Below, in pieces: positions 1 through 7,400 of a stretch of 64,000 nucleotides of DNA (within the stretch, counting starts at the first letter, position 1; every line of letters starts with the position of its first letter). Both the position numbers and the translations under genes were made by a program. The notes under the pieces are model-generated. The model worked only from the letters and a program-made list of their open reading frames with translations, was not told the DNA's origin and did no database searches. The stretch lies in assembly GCA_004297625.1 (NCBI GenBank), contig SCTY01000026.1, forward strand, positions 124,001 through 188,000, read 5' to 3'. The stretch is from Betaproteobacteria bacterium. Its GTDB lineage: Bacteria > Pseudomonadota > Gammaproteobacteria > Burkholderiales > SG8-39.

Positions 1-422
1 TCGCCGCCGGAAAGCGAGATGGCGGCGTGCTTGCGCAGGTGCGCGATGCTCAAGTCCTTGAGCAGCTCCGAGAGGCGCGCTTCGATCTCATCGGGCTGCA
101 GTCCTTGCAGCTCGAGGATTGCCTGCACGTTCTCCTCGACGCTCAGGCGCCGGAATACCGAGTTTTCCTGCGGCAGATAGGAGATGCCCAGGCGGGCGCG
201 GCGATGGATGGGCAGGTGCGTAAGGTCGGTGCCGTCGAGGTGGATCGACCCCGCGTCCACCGGCACGAGCCCGACGATCATATAGAAACAGGTGGTTTTG
301 CCCGCGCCGTTCGGACCGAGCAAGCCGACGACCTCGCCGCTCGATACCTCGAGGGACACGTCGTGCACGACGGTGCGCGACTTGTAGCGCTTGCGCAAGC
401 TCTGCGAGCGCAATTCGCTCAT
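1..422 (-). CDS. lptB: LPS export ABC transporter ATP-binding protein LptB (partial, 3' end off window)
   Basis: ATPase that powers the LptBFG machine extracting lipopolysaccharide from the inner membrane; cytoplasmic face. Read on the minus strand, the visible N-terminal 140 residues begin MSELRSQSLRKRYKSR and contain a Walker A GPNGAGKT, the Q-loop stretch YLPQENSVFR that is typical of LptB, and the start of the signature motif LSGGE at the window edge. The ATG at 422 overlaps the lptA stop as ATGA, so it is the last visible gene of the kdsD-kdsC-lptC-lptA-lptB run. In related bacteria rpoN usually follows; that part is outside the window. The identification is firm; only the C-terminal half is missing because of the window boundary. 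Confidence 0.96.
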   Translation of the reverse strand, partial: MSELRSQSLRKRYKSRTVVHDVSLEVSSGEVVGLLGPNGAGKTTCFYMIVGLVPVDAGSIHLDGTDLTHLPIHRRARLGISYLPQENSVFRRLSVEENVQAILELQGLQPDEIEARLSELLKDLSIAHLRKHAAISLSGG

Positions 423-928
423 TTCTTGCCGTCGTCGATTTTCGGCTGGATCACCGCCCGCACGCGGCCGCCGCTCTTGCCCGAGGTCACCGTATAGAAA
501 TCCGAGCGCTGGTCGACGAAGATGTAGTTGCCGGCGACTTCGTCGCCGCCGCGGTTGACGCGCGCCTTGTCGAAGAGCTCGATTTTCTGATTACGGTCGT
601 CGATCTCGATGCGCAGCGCTTCCCCGTCGAGCCAGCGGCCTTCCTTTTCGCCTTCCTTCGGATCCTGGCGCTGCTTGAAGCGCACCGGAGCGCCGGTGGC
701 GGTGGCCGACTGGTAGCCCTCGGCGTCCTGGCGTACCACGATGCGGTCGGCGCGTACGGTGAGCGTGCCCTTCGTCAGCACCACGTTGCCCTCGAAGATG
801 TTCATCCTCCGGACATCGTCGGCGCTCATGCGGTTCGCCTCGATCTGCGTCGGCTTGTCCTGGTCGGCCTTTTCCGCGAAGGCTGAAAGCGCGTAAGCGA
901 GCAGGAGGACTGCAGCCGCGCGCTTCAT
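419..928 (-). CDS. lptA: Periplasmic LPS-transport protein LptA
   Basis: Periplasmic bridge protein that carries LPS between LptC and the outer-membrane LptDE. The 169-residue product has a clear Sec signal peptide (MKRAAAVLLLAYALSAFAEK) followed by an OstA/LptA beta-jellyroll domain with typical text such as PTQIEANRMSADDVRRMN and FEGNVVLTKGTLTVRADRI. Its length matches the family. The start ATG overlaps the lptC stop (ATGA at 925-928) and its own stop overlaps the lptB start, indicating translational coupling. The C terminus is lysine-rich (DDGKK). Confidence 0.95.
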   Translation of the reverse strand: MKRAAAVLLLAYALSAFAEKADQDKPTQIEANRMSADDVRRMNIFEGNVVLTKGTLTVRADRIVVRQDAEGYQSATATGAPVRFKQRQDPKEGEKEGRWLDGEALRIEIDDRNQKIELFDKARVNRGGDEVAGNYIFVDQRSDFYTVTSGKSGGRVRAVIQPKIDDGKK

Positions 929-1494
929 TTCGGGGACTCGAACCGGCCGCGAACGTCCGCGTACAGGTTGAACTGCCGCGTATCGTTGTTGTACTCCATG
1001 CCGCGGCCGCTAAGCGAGCGCCGGTCCTCCACGATCGTCACTTCGCGATCGGTGCGCGCGAGCGAGCGGTCGCGCAGCAAATGCAGGAAGCTGGTGGTCA
1101 GGCGCGCCGAGGGCCGGTCGGCGGCCGCGTCGCGCAGCATTACCACGTTGTCGTAGAGGAAGATCTCATCGCCATTGCCTGACAGGGCGCCGCGCTCGGC
1201 GCTTACCGACATGCGCGGCTCGTCGGGCTTCGTCTGCACGACACGCGGCGCGAGCAGCTCGGTGGTGTCGTCGTCGGGGTAATGCACCATCTTCGCCGCC
1301 GAAAGCACGGTGAGCGGCGCGCCGACCCGGTTGTACGTGGTCGAGGTGAAATTGCTCACCACGTAGTCGGGATCGTGCCGGCGTAAAGCGGGATTCGCCT
1401 GCTCCTCGCGCACCGTGCGCTCGAGGTAGAAAGTGAGCAGTGCGAGCGCGAGCATCAGCGCCACCGGGAACAAGCGGGCGATTCCGAGCCTCAC
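925..1494 (-). CDS. lptC: LPS export system protein LptC
   Basis: Bitopic inner-membrane protein that passes LPS from LptBFG to LptA. I place the start at the GTG at 1494, which overlaps the kdsC stop as GTGA and gives 189 residues of usual LptC layout: short cytoplasmic tail, one membrane segment (about residues 4-21, ARLFPVALMLALALLTFYL) and a periplasmic OstA-like domain. A longer reading to an ATG at 1554 would put a basic, low-complexity extension inside kdsC and is less likely. The domain has the family phrase DPDYVVSNFTSTTYN. Operon position between kdsC and lptA supports the call. Confidence 0.92.
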   Translation of the reverse strand: MRLGIARLFPVALMLALALLTFYLERTVREEQANPALRRHDPDYVVSNFTSTTYNRVGAPLTVLSAAKMVHYPDDDTTELLAPRVVQTKPDEPRMSVSAERGALSGNGDEIFLYDNVVMLRDAAADRPSARLTTSFLHLLRDRSLARTDREVTIVEDRRSLSGRGMEYNNDTRQFNLYADVRGRFESPK

Positions 1495-2027
1495 GCGAGA
1501 TAGCCTTGCAGCGCGCGCTGCAGGCTTCCCTGCGCGCGCATCACGAACTCGCACACTTCGCGCGCCGCGCCGTGCCCGGCGGGCGCCGAAGCAACGTAGT
1601 GCGCGCGCAGGCGCACTTCCGCGGGCGCTTCGCGCGGCGCGCAGGCGAGCCCACAGCGGGTGAGCACCGGCAGATCGACGAGTTCATCGCCCATATAGCC
1701 GGCCTCGGGAAGCGTCAAACGCAAGCCCTTCAGGAGGCCTTCAAATTCCTTCTTTTTGTCTTCGATGCCCTGCAGCACGTGTGCGATCCCGAGCTCGGCG
1801 GCGCGCGCCGCGACGGCACCCGAACGCCGGCCCGACAGGAGAGCGCAGGGCACGCCGCTCGCGGCAAGCATCTTCAGCCCGTGGCCGTCGAAGGAGTGAA
1901 AGACCTTCAGCTCCTCGCCGGCCGGGCCGTACCAGAGCCGCCCGTCGGTGAGCACGCCGTCGACGTCGAAGATCATGAGCCGGATGCGCCGCGCCCGTTC
2001 GAGCGCGTCGGGAGCGGAGAATTGCAT
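1491..2027 (-). CDS. kdsC: 3-deoxy-D-manno-octulosonate 8-phosphate phosphatase KdsC
   Basis: HAD-superfamily phosphatase that removes phosphate from Kdo-8-phosphate in the Kdo branch of LPS synthesis; cytoplasmic tetramer in the family. The 178-residue protein carries HAD motif I as DVDGVLTDG (Asp21 nucleophile, Asp23 acid/base), motif II in LLSGRRS, and a late GDELVDLPVL motif IV where family members often read GDDxxDLP. It is of normal C0-type (capless) length. Eight bases separate it from kdsD upstream and it overlaps lptC downstream by GTGA, so it is the second gene of the LPS operon. Confidence 0.95.
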   Translation of the reverse strand: MQFSAPDALERARRIRLMIFDVDGVLTDGRLWYGPAGEELKVFHSFDGHGLKMLAASGVPCALLSGRRSGAVAARAAELGIAHVLQGIEDKKKEFEGLLKGLRLTLPEAGYMGDELVDLPVLTRCGLACAPREAPAEVRLRAHYVASAPAGHGAAREVCEFVMRAQGSLQRALQGYLA

Positions 2028-2034
2028 GCGGGCG

Positions 2035-3036
2035 CTAGAGGACTTTGGCGCGGAAGAGGTCGTGCATGTTGAGCGCGCCGACGAGCCGGCCGCGCTCGTC
2101 GATGACCAGGAGCTGGTTCACCTTGTCGCGCTCCATCACCTGCACTGCCTCGACTGCGAGCGCCTCGGGCCGGATGGTGCGCGGGCTGGGCGTCATGATG
2201 TCGGCGATGTTCGTGCTTTCGAAGTGCAACGCTTTCTCAAGCGCGCGGCGCAGGTCGCCGTCGGTGAAGATGCCGCGCACATTGCGCTCGCCATCCACGA
2301 TCGCCGTCATGCCCATGCGGCCGCGCGACATCTCGAGCACCGCTTCCTTGAACGTGGCGCTGTCCGGCACGGCGGGTATATCGGCGCCGCGCCGCATGAC
2401 ATCGGCGACGTGCGTCAGCAGGCGCCGGCCGAGAGTGCCGCCCGGATGCGAGCGCGCGAAGTCGTCGGCCGAGAAGCCGCGCGCATCGAGCAGCGCGACG
2501 GCGAGCGCGTCGCCGAGGGCGAGCGCGGCAGTCGTGCTCGCGGTCGGCGCGAGGTTGTGAGGGCAGGCTTCCTGCGCTACGCCGGCGTCGAGCAGGATGT
2601 CCGCTTCGCGTGCAAGCGAGGATGCAGCGCGCCCGGTGAGCGCGATGAGCTTCGCGCCGCGGCGCCTCACGAGCGGCAGGATCGTCAACAGCTCTTCGCT
2701 CTCGCCGGAGTGCGAGATGGCGATGAAGACATCGCCCGATTCGATCATGCCCAGATCGCCGTGATTCGCCTCCGCCGGGTGAAGGAAATACGCCGGCGTG
2801 CCGGTGCTTGAAAGCGTCGAGGCGATCTTGCGCGCGATATGGCCCGACTTGCCGATGCCGCTCACCACCACCCGCCCTTTGCGATTGTGGATGAGGTCGA
2901 CGGCAGCGGCGAAACGCTCGTCGATGCGCTCGATTAGCGCGCGCACCGCGTCGGCCTCGATCGCGAGCACCCGGCGCGCCAGCTCGAGCGCATTTTCGCG
3001 CGCGTTTTGTTGCGGCTTCGGGGCTGCCCTTATCAT
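2035..3036 (-). CDS. kdsD: Arabinose-5-phosphate isomerase KdsD
   Basis: Converts ribulose 5-phosphate to arabinose 5-phosphate, the first committed step toward Kdo. The 333-residue sequence has an N-terminal SIS sugar-isomerase domain (about residues 40-175, with VVSGIGKSGHIARKIASTL and HPAEANHGDLGM) and a C-terminal pair of CBS domains (about 205-333). Length and domain order match E. coli KdsD/GutQ. It is the first gene of the minus-strand operon; the 17-bp gap to the divergent antiporter gene means the promoters must overlap neighbouring coding sequence. Confidence 0.96.
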   Translation of the reverse strand: MIRAAPKPQQNARENALELARRVLAIEADAVRALIERIDERFAAAVDLIHNRKGRVVVSGIGKSGHIARKIASTLSSTGTPAYFLHPAEANHGDLGMIESGDVFIAISHSGESEELLTILPLVRRRGAKLIALTGRAASSLAREADILLDAGVAQEACPHNLAPTASTTAALALGDALAVALLDARGFSADDFARSHPGGTLGRRLLTHVADVMRRGADIPAVPDSATFKEAVLEMSRGRMGMTAIVDGERNVRGIFTDGDLRRALEKALHFESTNIADIMTPSPRTIRPEALAVEAVQVMERDKVNQLLVIDERGRLVGALNMHDLFRAKVL

Positions 3037-3053
3037 CCGAGGGAGTATAGCCC

Positions 3054-5030
3054 ATGGACCACGCCGTCGTTTCCCTGCAGTCGGTGCTCGTCGTGCTTGC
3101 TTCGGCGGTCGCGGCGGTCGCCCTCTGCCGCAGCCTCGCGTTGCCGCCGATGATCGGCTATCTCGTCACGGGCCTCGCGCTCGGGCCGCATGCGCTCGGC
3201 CTCGTGCCGGGCCGCGGCGAGATGCAGGTGCTCGCCGAGTTCGGCGTCGTGTTCCTCATGTTCTCCATCGGCCTTGAATTCAGCCTGCCGCGGCTCATCG
3301 CCATGCGGCGCGTCGTGTTCGGACTGGGCTTCGCGCAGGTGGCCACCACGATCCTGATCGTCATGGCGGTGGCTGCGGCGTTCGGCGCCGGCTGGCAGGC
3401 CGGGCTCGCGGTGGGCGGCATTGTGGCGATGTCTTCCACCGCCATCGTGTCCAAGCTGCTCTCCGAGCGGCTGCAGCTCGATTCGGCGCACGGTCGCGAG
3501 GTCATCGGCGTTCTCTTGTTCCAGGACCTCGCCGTGGTGCCGCTCCTCGTCATTATTCCGGCGCTTGGCAAGCCGGCAGGCGAGATCGGCATGGCGGTCA
3601 CGCTCGCGCTCGGCAAGGCGGCGCTCGCGCTGGCGATCGTGATTCTCGCTGGCCCGAAGATCATGCGCGCCTGGCTCGGCCTGGTGGCGCGCAGGCGCTC
3701 CAACGAGCTCTTCGTGCTCAACGTGCTTCTCGTCATCCTGCTGATGGCATTCGTCACGGGGCTTGCCGGGCTGTCGCTCGTCCTCGGCGCCTTTCTCGCC
3801 GGGATGCTGATTTCCGAGACCGAGTACCGCTTCCAGGTCGAAGAAGACATCAAGCCATTCCGCGACGTGCTGCTCGGGCTGTTCTTCGTCACCGTCGGAA
3901 TGATGCTCGACCTGCGGCTGGTGATCGGCGCGTTTGCGCAGGTCTTGGCGCTGTTCATTGTCCTCGTGGGCGGGAAGTTCGCGCTCGTGGCGCTCGCCTG
4001 CAAGGCATTCGGCAATCCGGCCGGCACGGCGCTGCGCGTCGCGCTCGCGCTGGCGCAGGCAGGCGAGTTCGGCTTCGTCCTGCTCTCGCTCACCAGCGCG
4101 GCGGACATCGTGCCGGAGGAACTGCTTCAGCCGCTGCTTGCGTCAATGATCCTGTCGATGCTCGCGACGCCGTTCGCGATCGCGGCGAGCGACCGAATCG
4201 TGCTGAGGCTCTCGCGGGCGGAATGGATGCTGCGCTCGCTCGAGTTGCACCGCATCGCCGTCAAATCGATCGAAGCCGAGCGGCACGTGATCATTCTGGG
4301 CTACGGCCGCAACGGCCAGCGCCTCGCTCGCCTGCTTGACGCCGAGCGCGTGCGCTACATCGCGCTCGACCTTGACCCCGAGCGGGTACGCGAAGCCGCA
4401 GCGGCGGGCGATACGGTCGTATTCGCCGATGGCGCACGGCGCGAAGCGCTCGTCGCCGCCGGCATCGCGCGCGCTGCAGCGGTAGTCGTGACCTTCGCGG
4501 ACGTCGACGCCGCAGTGCGCGCGCTCGCGCATATTCACGAGCTCGCTCCCAGCGTGCCGGTCATCGTGCGTGCCCGCGATGAGAGCGACATCGAGCGGCT
4601 CACGGCCGCGGGCGCGTCGGAAGTCGTGCCGGAGGCTTTCGAATCCGGCGTGATGCTCGCCTCGCACGCCCTGGTCTGGGTCGGCGTGCCGCTCAGCCGC
4701 GTCATGCGGCGGGTGGCCCAGGTGCGCGGCGAGCAGTACGGGCTGCTGCGCGGCCTGTTTCACGGCCGCGCAGACGACGCGCAGGACGACGAGGCGCTCG
4801 CGCGGCTGCACTCGGTCACGCTGCTCGGCGAGGCGCATGCGATCGGCAAGAGCGTTGCCGAGCTCGGCCTCGAGAGCCTCGGTGTGGAGGTGCGTGCGGT
4901 GCGGCGCCCGGGCGAGATCGAGAAGCTCAGCGCAGCGCAAGCAGGCGTGCTGCAGGCGGGCGACGTCGTGGTGCTGCTCGGCGCGCCGGAGGTTCTGGGC
5001 GCTGCAGAGGACCGGCTGCTAAGGGGCTAG
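3054..5030 (+). CDS. Kef/YbaL-type monovalent cation:proton antiporter with RCK domain
   Basis: CPA2-family integral membrane antiporter, expected to exchange K+ (or Na+) for H+. The 658-residue protein has an N-terminal Na+/H+ exchanger domain with about 12 hydrophobic segments (to residue about 385), including the family phrase EFGVVFLMFSIGLEFS and the LLFQDLAVVPLL segment. A Rossmann TrkA-N domain follows (VIILGYGRNGQRLARLL, about 405-525), then a TrkA-C-like tail (about 570-650). It begins 17 bp from divergent kdsD and ends at a hairpin terminator. KefB, KefC and YbaL cannot be separated safely by eye; the TrkA-C tail favours the YbaL/RosB type. Confidence 0.85.
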   Translation: MDHAVVSLQSVLVVLASAVAAVALCRSLALPPMIGYLVTGLALGPHALGLVPGRGEMQVLAEFGVVFLMFSIGLEFSLPRLIAMRRVVFGLGFAQVATTILIVMAVAAAFGAGWQAGLAVGGIVAMSSTAIVSKLLSERLQLDSAHGREVIGVLLFQDLAVVPLLVIIPALGKPAGEIGMAVTLALGKAALALAIVILAGPKIMRAWLGLVARRRSNELFVLNVLLVILLMAFVTGLAGLSLVLGAFLAGMLISETEYRFQVEEDIKPFRDVLLGLFFVTVGMMLDLRLVIGAFAQVLALFIVLVGGKFALVALACKAFGNPAGTALRVALALAQAGEFGFVLLSLTSAADIVPEELLQPLLASMILSMLATPFAIAASDRIVLRLSRAEWMLRSLELHRIAVKSIEAERHVIILGYGRNGQRLARLLDAERVRYIALDLDPERVREAAAAGDTVVFADGARREALVAAGIARAAAVVVTFADVDAAVRALAHIHELAPSVPVIVRARDESDIERLTAAGASEVVPEAFESGVMLASHALVWVGVPLSRVMRRVAQVRGEQYGLLRGLFHGRADDAQDDEALARLHSVTLLGEAHAIGKSVAELGLESLGVEVRAVRRPGEIEKLSAAQAGVLQAGDVVVLLGAPEVLGAAEDRLLRG

Positions 5031-5033
5031 GCG

Positions 5034-5061
5034 AAAAAAAGCCGGCGCAAGCGCCGGCTTT
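5034..5061. terminator. Bidirectional intrinsic terminator between antiporter and pilin genes
   Basis: A perfect stem GCCGGCGC / GCGCCGGC (5041-5058) with an AA centre is flanked by seven A on the left and three T on the right. Read on the minus strand it is a strong stem followed by seven T, fitting termination of the pilin transcript. Read on the plus strand the T run is weak but could still end the antiporter message. Confidence 0.8.
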
Positions 5062-5076
5062 CCGTCGAGCAGCGCG

Positions 5077-5739
5077 CTACAGCGCGCGGCAGAGAGCGTA
5101 GACGTTGGTCCCGGTTTCCGCGTACGCAGTAGCGGCGGTTGCGCCCGTCACATTGGGGTTGGGCGTCGTTTGCAGGATGCCGCGCACGGTGCCCGCGTTG
5201 GGCACGCCGTCGTCCATCTGCGTGTCCACCGCGATGGCGATCTTGTCGGGCAAGTTCGCGGAGCACATGATCAGGCCCGAGAAACCGCCCAGCACCGCAG
5301 CCGGCGTCGCCGCGCCGTCGCCGGTCTGCACGCCGATCAAGCCGGTGACCGCATTGAACGGCTGGGCAACTCCGGATCCGGACACGAAGCCCGCCCGGCG
5401 CAGGTGATCCCACCAGCTGCAAGCCTCGACTGTGGCCGCGCACGCGGCGCCGCCGTTGTTATACGTGCCGCCAACAACGCCGTTGCCGTTGCCGGCCGTA
5501 GCCGGCGTGGGAGTCGTCCACCGGGTTGCCGCGTTGGGGTCGTCTCCCGGGATGGCGCGATAGCGATCCTGGTAGCCGTGATACGCGGCCGAAATGCCCG
5601 AGAAGTCGGCGATGACGTTCTTGATCTTCGCCTGGGTGATCATTTCCTGGCCCTTGAGGATGCCGCCGAGCAGCAGGCCGATGATGACCAGCACGATCGC
5701 GATTTCGACGAGCGTGAAGCCTCTTTGTGCGTTCTTCAT
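5077..5739 (-). CDS. Type IV/MSHA-like major-type prepilin
   Basis: Secreted pilin-like protein, 220 residues. The N terminus MKNAQRG|FTLVEIAIVL is a textbook class III leader: short basic leader, Gly7 before the prepilin-peptidase cut, Phe at mature +1 and Glu at +5, then a hydrophobic helix to about residue 30. The soluble part is Gly/Thr/Ala-rich with four cysteines. It is the most distal gene of the locus and stands alone between a sigma54-type promoter (5789-5805) and a terminator (5034-5061), the arrangement expected for a separately and highly expressed structural pilin. Shine-Dalgarno AAGGGG lies a few bases before the ATG. Whether it is the major subunit is inferred. Confidence 0.88.
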   Translation of the reverse strand: MKNAQRGFTLVEIAIVLVIIGLLLGGILKGQEMITQAKIKNVIADFSGISAAYHGYQDRYRAIPGDDPNAATRWTTPTPATAGNGNGVVGGTYNNGGAACAATVEACSWWDHLRRAGFVSGSGVAQPFNAVTGLIGVQTGDGAATPAAVLGGFSGLIMCSANLPDKIAIAVDTQMDDGVPNAGTVRGILQTTPNPNVTGATAATAYAETGTNVYALCRAL

Positions 5740-5788
5740 GATGTCCCCTTGCCCAGCTCCCCTGGGTCCGTAGTAGTGCGTACCTTAC

Positions 5789-5805
5789 CGCAAGCTCCAT
5801 GCCAG
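5789..5805 (-). promoter_or_regulatory. Sigma54 (RpoN) -24/-12 promoter for the pilin gene
   Basis: On the minus strand the sequence reads CTGGCATGGAGCTTGCG. It matches the consensus TGGCAyr-N4-TTGC with exactly ten bases between the -24 GG and the -12 GC. It lies 50 bp upstream of the pilin ATG, giving a plausible leader of about 40 nt. The same locus encodes a sigma54 activator (21648-23033). Confidence 0.75.
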
Positions 5806-5893
5806 GGACAAAGTGATTGAAAAGCCTGAAGAATATTGACGAAAGGCCGGCTTCGGGTGTCGACGGCTCGACAGTTGTGCCAGGTTGCCGACA

Positions 5894-6610
5894 TTAACGG
5901 CTGCCCCTGCGGGCTTCCAGCTCCTTCAGCCGCTGGGCGAGAAAACGCGCCTCGGCCGGGTCGTGGATGTTCCCGCTCTCGAGCAGCCCGCCGAGCATGA
6001 TGCGCGCTGCGTCGGCCTCATTCATGTCCTCGAGGATGAAAATTTCCATCTGCTTCGCCCACAGCGGCACGTCGGGCGCGGTGGTGTAGCGGTCGATTGC
6101 CGCGGCGTAGCGGCGCGCAAGGGGCAGGTCGCCCAGCCGGTGCTTTGCCACGAGCGCGGCGTGCGCCAGCCACGGCCAGCGGTGATTCGGATCGCGCAGG
6201 AACTCCTCGTAGACGAACTCCAGCGCGATGCGGCTGCGCGCCGGATCGAGCACCTCGGCGTATATCCGCGCCGCCGAGAACAGGGGATAGTCGCTCCGCG
6301 GATCGAGCGCGAGGATGTTGCGCAGCCATGCGACAAGGCGGCGGTAATCGAGCTGCTGATAGGGGAGGGCATTGCCCGCGCCGAGGTCGAAGCTCTGCAA
6401 ATACAGCATCGCGACGCGGGCGAGCGCCTCCGGCTCGCCGAATGCGGCGAGCCGCAGCGCCTGAACGCTCGGCGGCGGCGGCAAATCAGCGGCGGCCGGC
6501 GCGCGCGGTCGGCCCGGATGCTGCCAGGCGATCTGCCCAGCAAGCGCAACCGCGAGCAGGACCCATAGCGCGCGCGGGACCGCAGCGAGCGGGCGCTCAT
6601 CGCGGCTCAT
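5894..6610 (-). CDS. Membrane-anchored TPR-like protein of unknown function, linked to ABC permease
   Basis: Predicted 238-residue protein starting at the ATG at 6610, which overlaps the permease stop as ATGA. A single hydrophobic segment (about residues 13-29) anchors it; the rest is alpha-helical with tetratricopeptide-like helix pairs rich in Ala, Leu and Tyr (for example PLFSAARIYAEVLDPARS and ALVAKHRLGDLPLARRYAAA). The domain probably lies outside the inner membrane. Its coupling to the ABC permease and its place inside the pilus locus suggest a partner in export or assembly, but I recognise no named family. Confidence 0.7.
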   Translation of the reverse strand: MSRDERPLAAVPRALWVLLAVALAGQIAWQHPGRPRAPAAADLPPPPSVQALRLAAFGEPEALARVAMLYLQSFDLGAGNALPYQQLDYRRLVAWLRNILALDPRSDYPLFSAARIYAEVLDPARSRIALEFVYEEFLRDPNHRWPWLAHAALVAKHRLGDLPLARRYAAAIDRYTTAPDVPLWAKQMEIFILEDMNEADAARIMLGGLLESGNIHDPAEARFLAQRLKELEARRGSR

Positions 6611-7368
6611 AGATTCCTGCGGTGAAAATCGAACAAGCCGGCCACTACGACGAGCGCCGTGTAGACCAGCAGCCCGCCGAGCGCCCACAGCGCCCCGGCC
6701 GCGGTTGCCGGCCCGTAGAGCAGCCATTCGGTCCGCGTGACCGCGTCAAGGCGCGGAAGCAGAAGGGCGACGAAGTCCACCGTCCAGCGGGCCGCCTCGT
6801 GCGCGATGGAAGGATCGGCAAGCGGGCCGGCGGCGATCGCCTGAACGGCCGCGATCGACCGTCCGAGCAGATACAGTCCTGCGGCGGCCGCGATGGCAGG
6901 AACGAGCTGCGCGAGCGTCATGGCAAAAAAGAGGGTTGCCGCCGCGACCAGCGTGCATTCCAGGCCGAGCGACAAGCCCCACAGCGCCACTGAGCCGATC
7001 GGCGCCCAGACAACCAGCGGCGCGGCGAACAGCGCCGCCATTACGAAGGCGCAGGCGGTGAAGCCTGCAAAGCGGCCGAGATACTGCGTGCTGCGCGAAA
7101 TCGGAAGCGCGAGCATCAGCTCGAGGGCTTTGTCGTTGATCTCCCGCAGCGTGCTCGAGGCGACCTGCGCAGCGATCAGGAACACTGCGCTCGCGCGCAG
7201 CAGCGCGGCGACGATGGCGGCCTGAAGGCGCAGGCTTTCGGTCATCGCTACCTGCGAAAGAAAGGCGGCGAGCGCCAGCCCAACCGCGACTGATGCGGCT
7301 ACGAGCCAGGGAAGTCCGCCGCGGCGAGCCTCGAGGAGCACGAGCCGGGCGAGCGTGGCGGCAGGCAT
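6607..7368 (-). CDS. ABC-2 type transporter permease, pilus-locus associated
   Basis: Inner-membrane permease of 253 residues with six predicted helices and the ABC-2 phrase SSTLREINDKALELMLALPISRSTQY in the first cytoplasmic loop, which is the coupling region seen in such exporters. No ATPase gene is adjacent. The nearest unpaired ABC-2 type ATPase is at 23023-23757, at the other end of the pilus locus and on the same strand, so I infer they form one exporter. The gene diverges from the histidine-kinase gene with a 32-bp gap. Substrate unknown. Confidence 0.75.
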   Translation of the reverse strand: MPAATLARLVLLEARRGGLPWLVAASVAVGLALAAFLSQVAMTESLRLQAAIVAALLRASAVFLIAAQVASSTLREINDKALELMLALPISRSTQYLGRFAGFTACAFVMAALFAAPLVVWAPIGSVALWGLSLGLECTLVAAATLFFAMTLAQLVPAIAAAAGLYLLGRSIAAVQAIAAGPLADPSIAHEAARWTVDFVALLLPRLDAVTRTEWLLYGPATAAGALWALGGLLVYTALVVVAGLFDFHRRNL

Positions 7369-7400
7369 GGGTTCTGTAGACTAGTCGGGGGGACCACAAC

